Shown piece by piece: positions 21,094-21,149 of a stretch of DNA of 21,149 nt (positions are counted from its first letter, which is position 1; every line of letters begins with the position of its first letter). The translations under genes were made by a program, and so were the position numbers. This DNA comes from a virus, in IMG/VR virus record IMGVR_UViG_3300020430_001060, positions 1 through 21,149 of that record. One strand, 5' to 3'. The notes beneath the pieces are model-generated. The model was not told the DNA's origin. It saw only the letters and a list, made by a program, of their open reading frames with translations, and made no database searches.

Positions 21094-21149
21094 TTACTTA
21101 CTCCCTATAGGTGATGTTGTTCCTATTTTGTCGCTGATATCTTTTGTAT
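21094..21149 (-). CDS. C-terminal 17 codons of an upstream gene (cut by the window edge)
   Basis: One minus-strand frame is open from the window edge to a TAA at 21096-21094 and reads TKDISDKIGTTSPIGSK. The stop lies 1 nt before the next ATG, and the GGGAG ribosome site of that gene falls inside this tail, as in the compact junctions elsewhere. A second frame also stays open for 16 codons, so the choice is tentative. Product unknown. Confidence 0.45.
   Translation of the reverse strand, partial: TKDISDKIGTTSPIGSK

Overview
The window is a continuous, all minus-strand piece of a T4-like myovirus (Caudoviricetes) genome. This rests on a gp17-type large terminase, a gp32-type single-stranded DNA-binding protein, UvsX and a probable UvsY. 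Low GC, very compact coding and the style of the conserved hypothetical proteins (for example a C-terminus reading IQHLAGLR) suggest a marine phage of the cyanophage/pelagiphage kind. The host cannot be fixed from the sequence: no photosynthesis or other host-marker gene is present. Both window edges cut genes.

Genes read from the high-coordinate end down. (1) 21149-16227, packaging/virion block: the tail of an unknown gene, a Gly/Ala-rich 256-aa protein, a strong UUCG-type terminator, the large terminase, and an 814-aa protein with two hydrophobic segments that is probably virion-associated. (2) 16226-13324, recombination/replication block: gp32 behind a structured leader with a T4-type late promoter box, a very GC-rich hairpin, uvsX, an acidic 79-aa protein, and a UvsY-like mediator. 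(3) 13337-420, an accessory island of 18 tightly overlapping genes (12.9 kb) for glycan building and decoration. It holds four related GT-B-like transferases, four GT-A-like transferases with DxD motifs, two GT25-like transferases, one further GT-A-like protein, one GT9-like protein, three SAM methyltransferases (one of FkbM type), a PAPS-dependent sulfotransferase, a DUF6165-like protein, and an unusual nucleotidyltransferase-cupin fusion. (4) 402-1, the start of an unrecognised gene under a perfect TTGACA-N17-TATAAT promoter that overlaps the last codons of the island.

The island looks like one translationally coupled operon, most junctions being 4-14 nt overlaps. Apart from the nucleotidyltransferase-cupin it contains no sugar-nucleotide synthesis gene, so it probably draws on host activated sugars to build a methylated and perhaps sulfated glycan on the virion, or to remodel the host surface. 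That role is inference. Two genes in the window (starts 5342 and 18671) lack a clear Shine-Dalgarno and carry an ATAAATA box exactly 5 nt before the ATG, and the promoter at 409-437 places its predicted +1 on the A of an ATG. Leaderless transcripts are therefore a testable possibility. There is no gene-free stretch over 300 bases, and I saw no tRNA, CRISPR array or mobile element.
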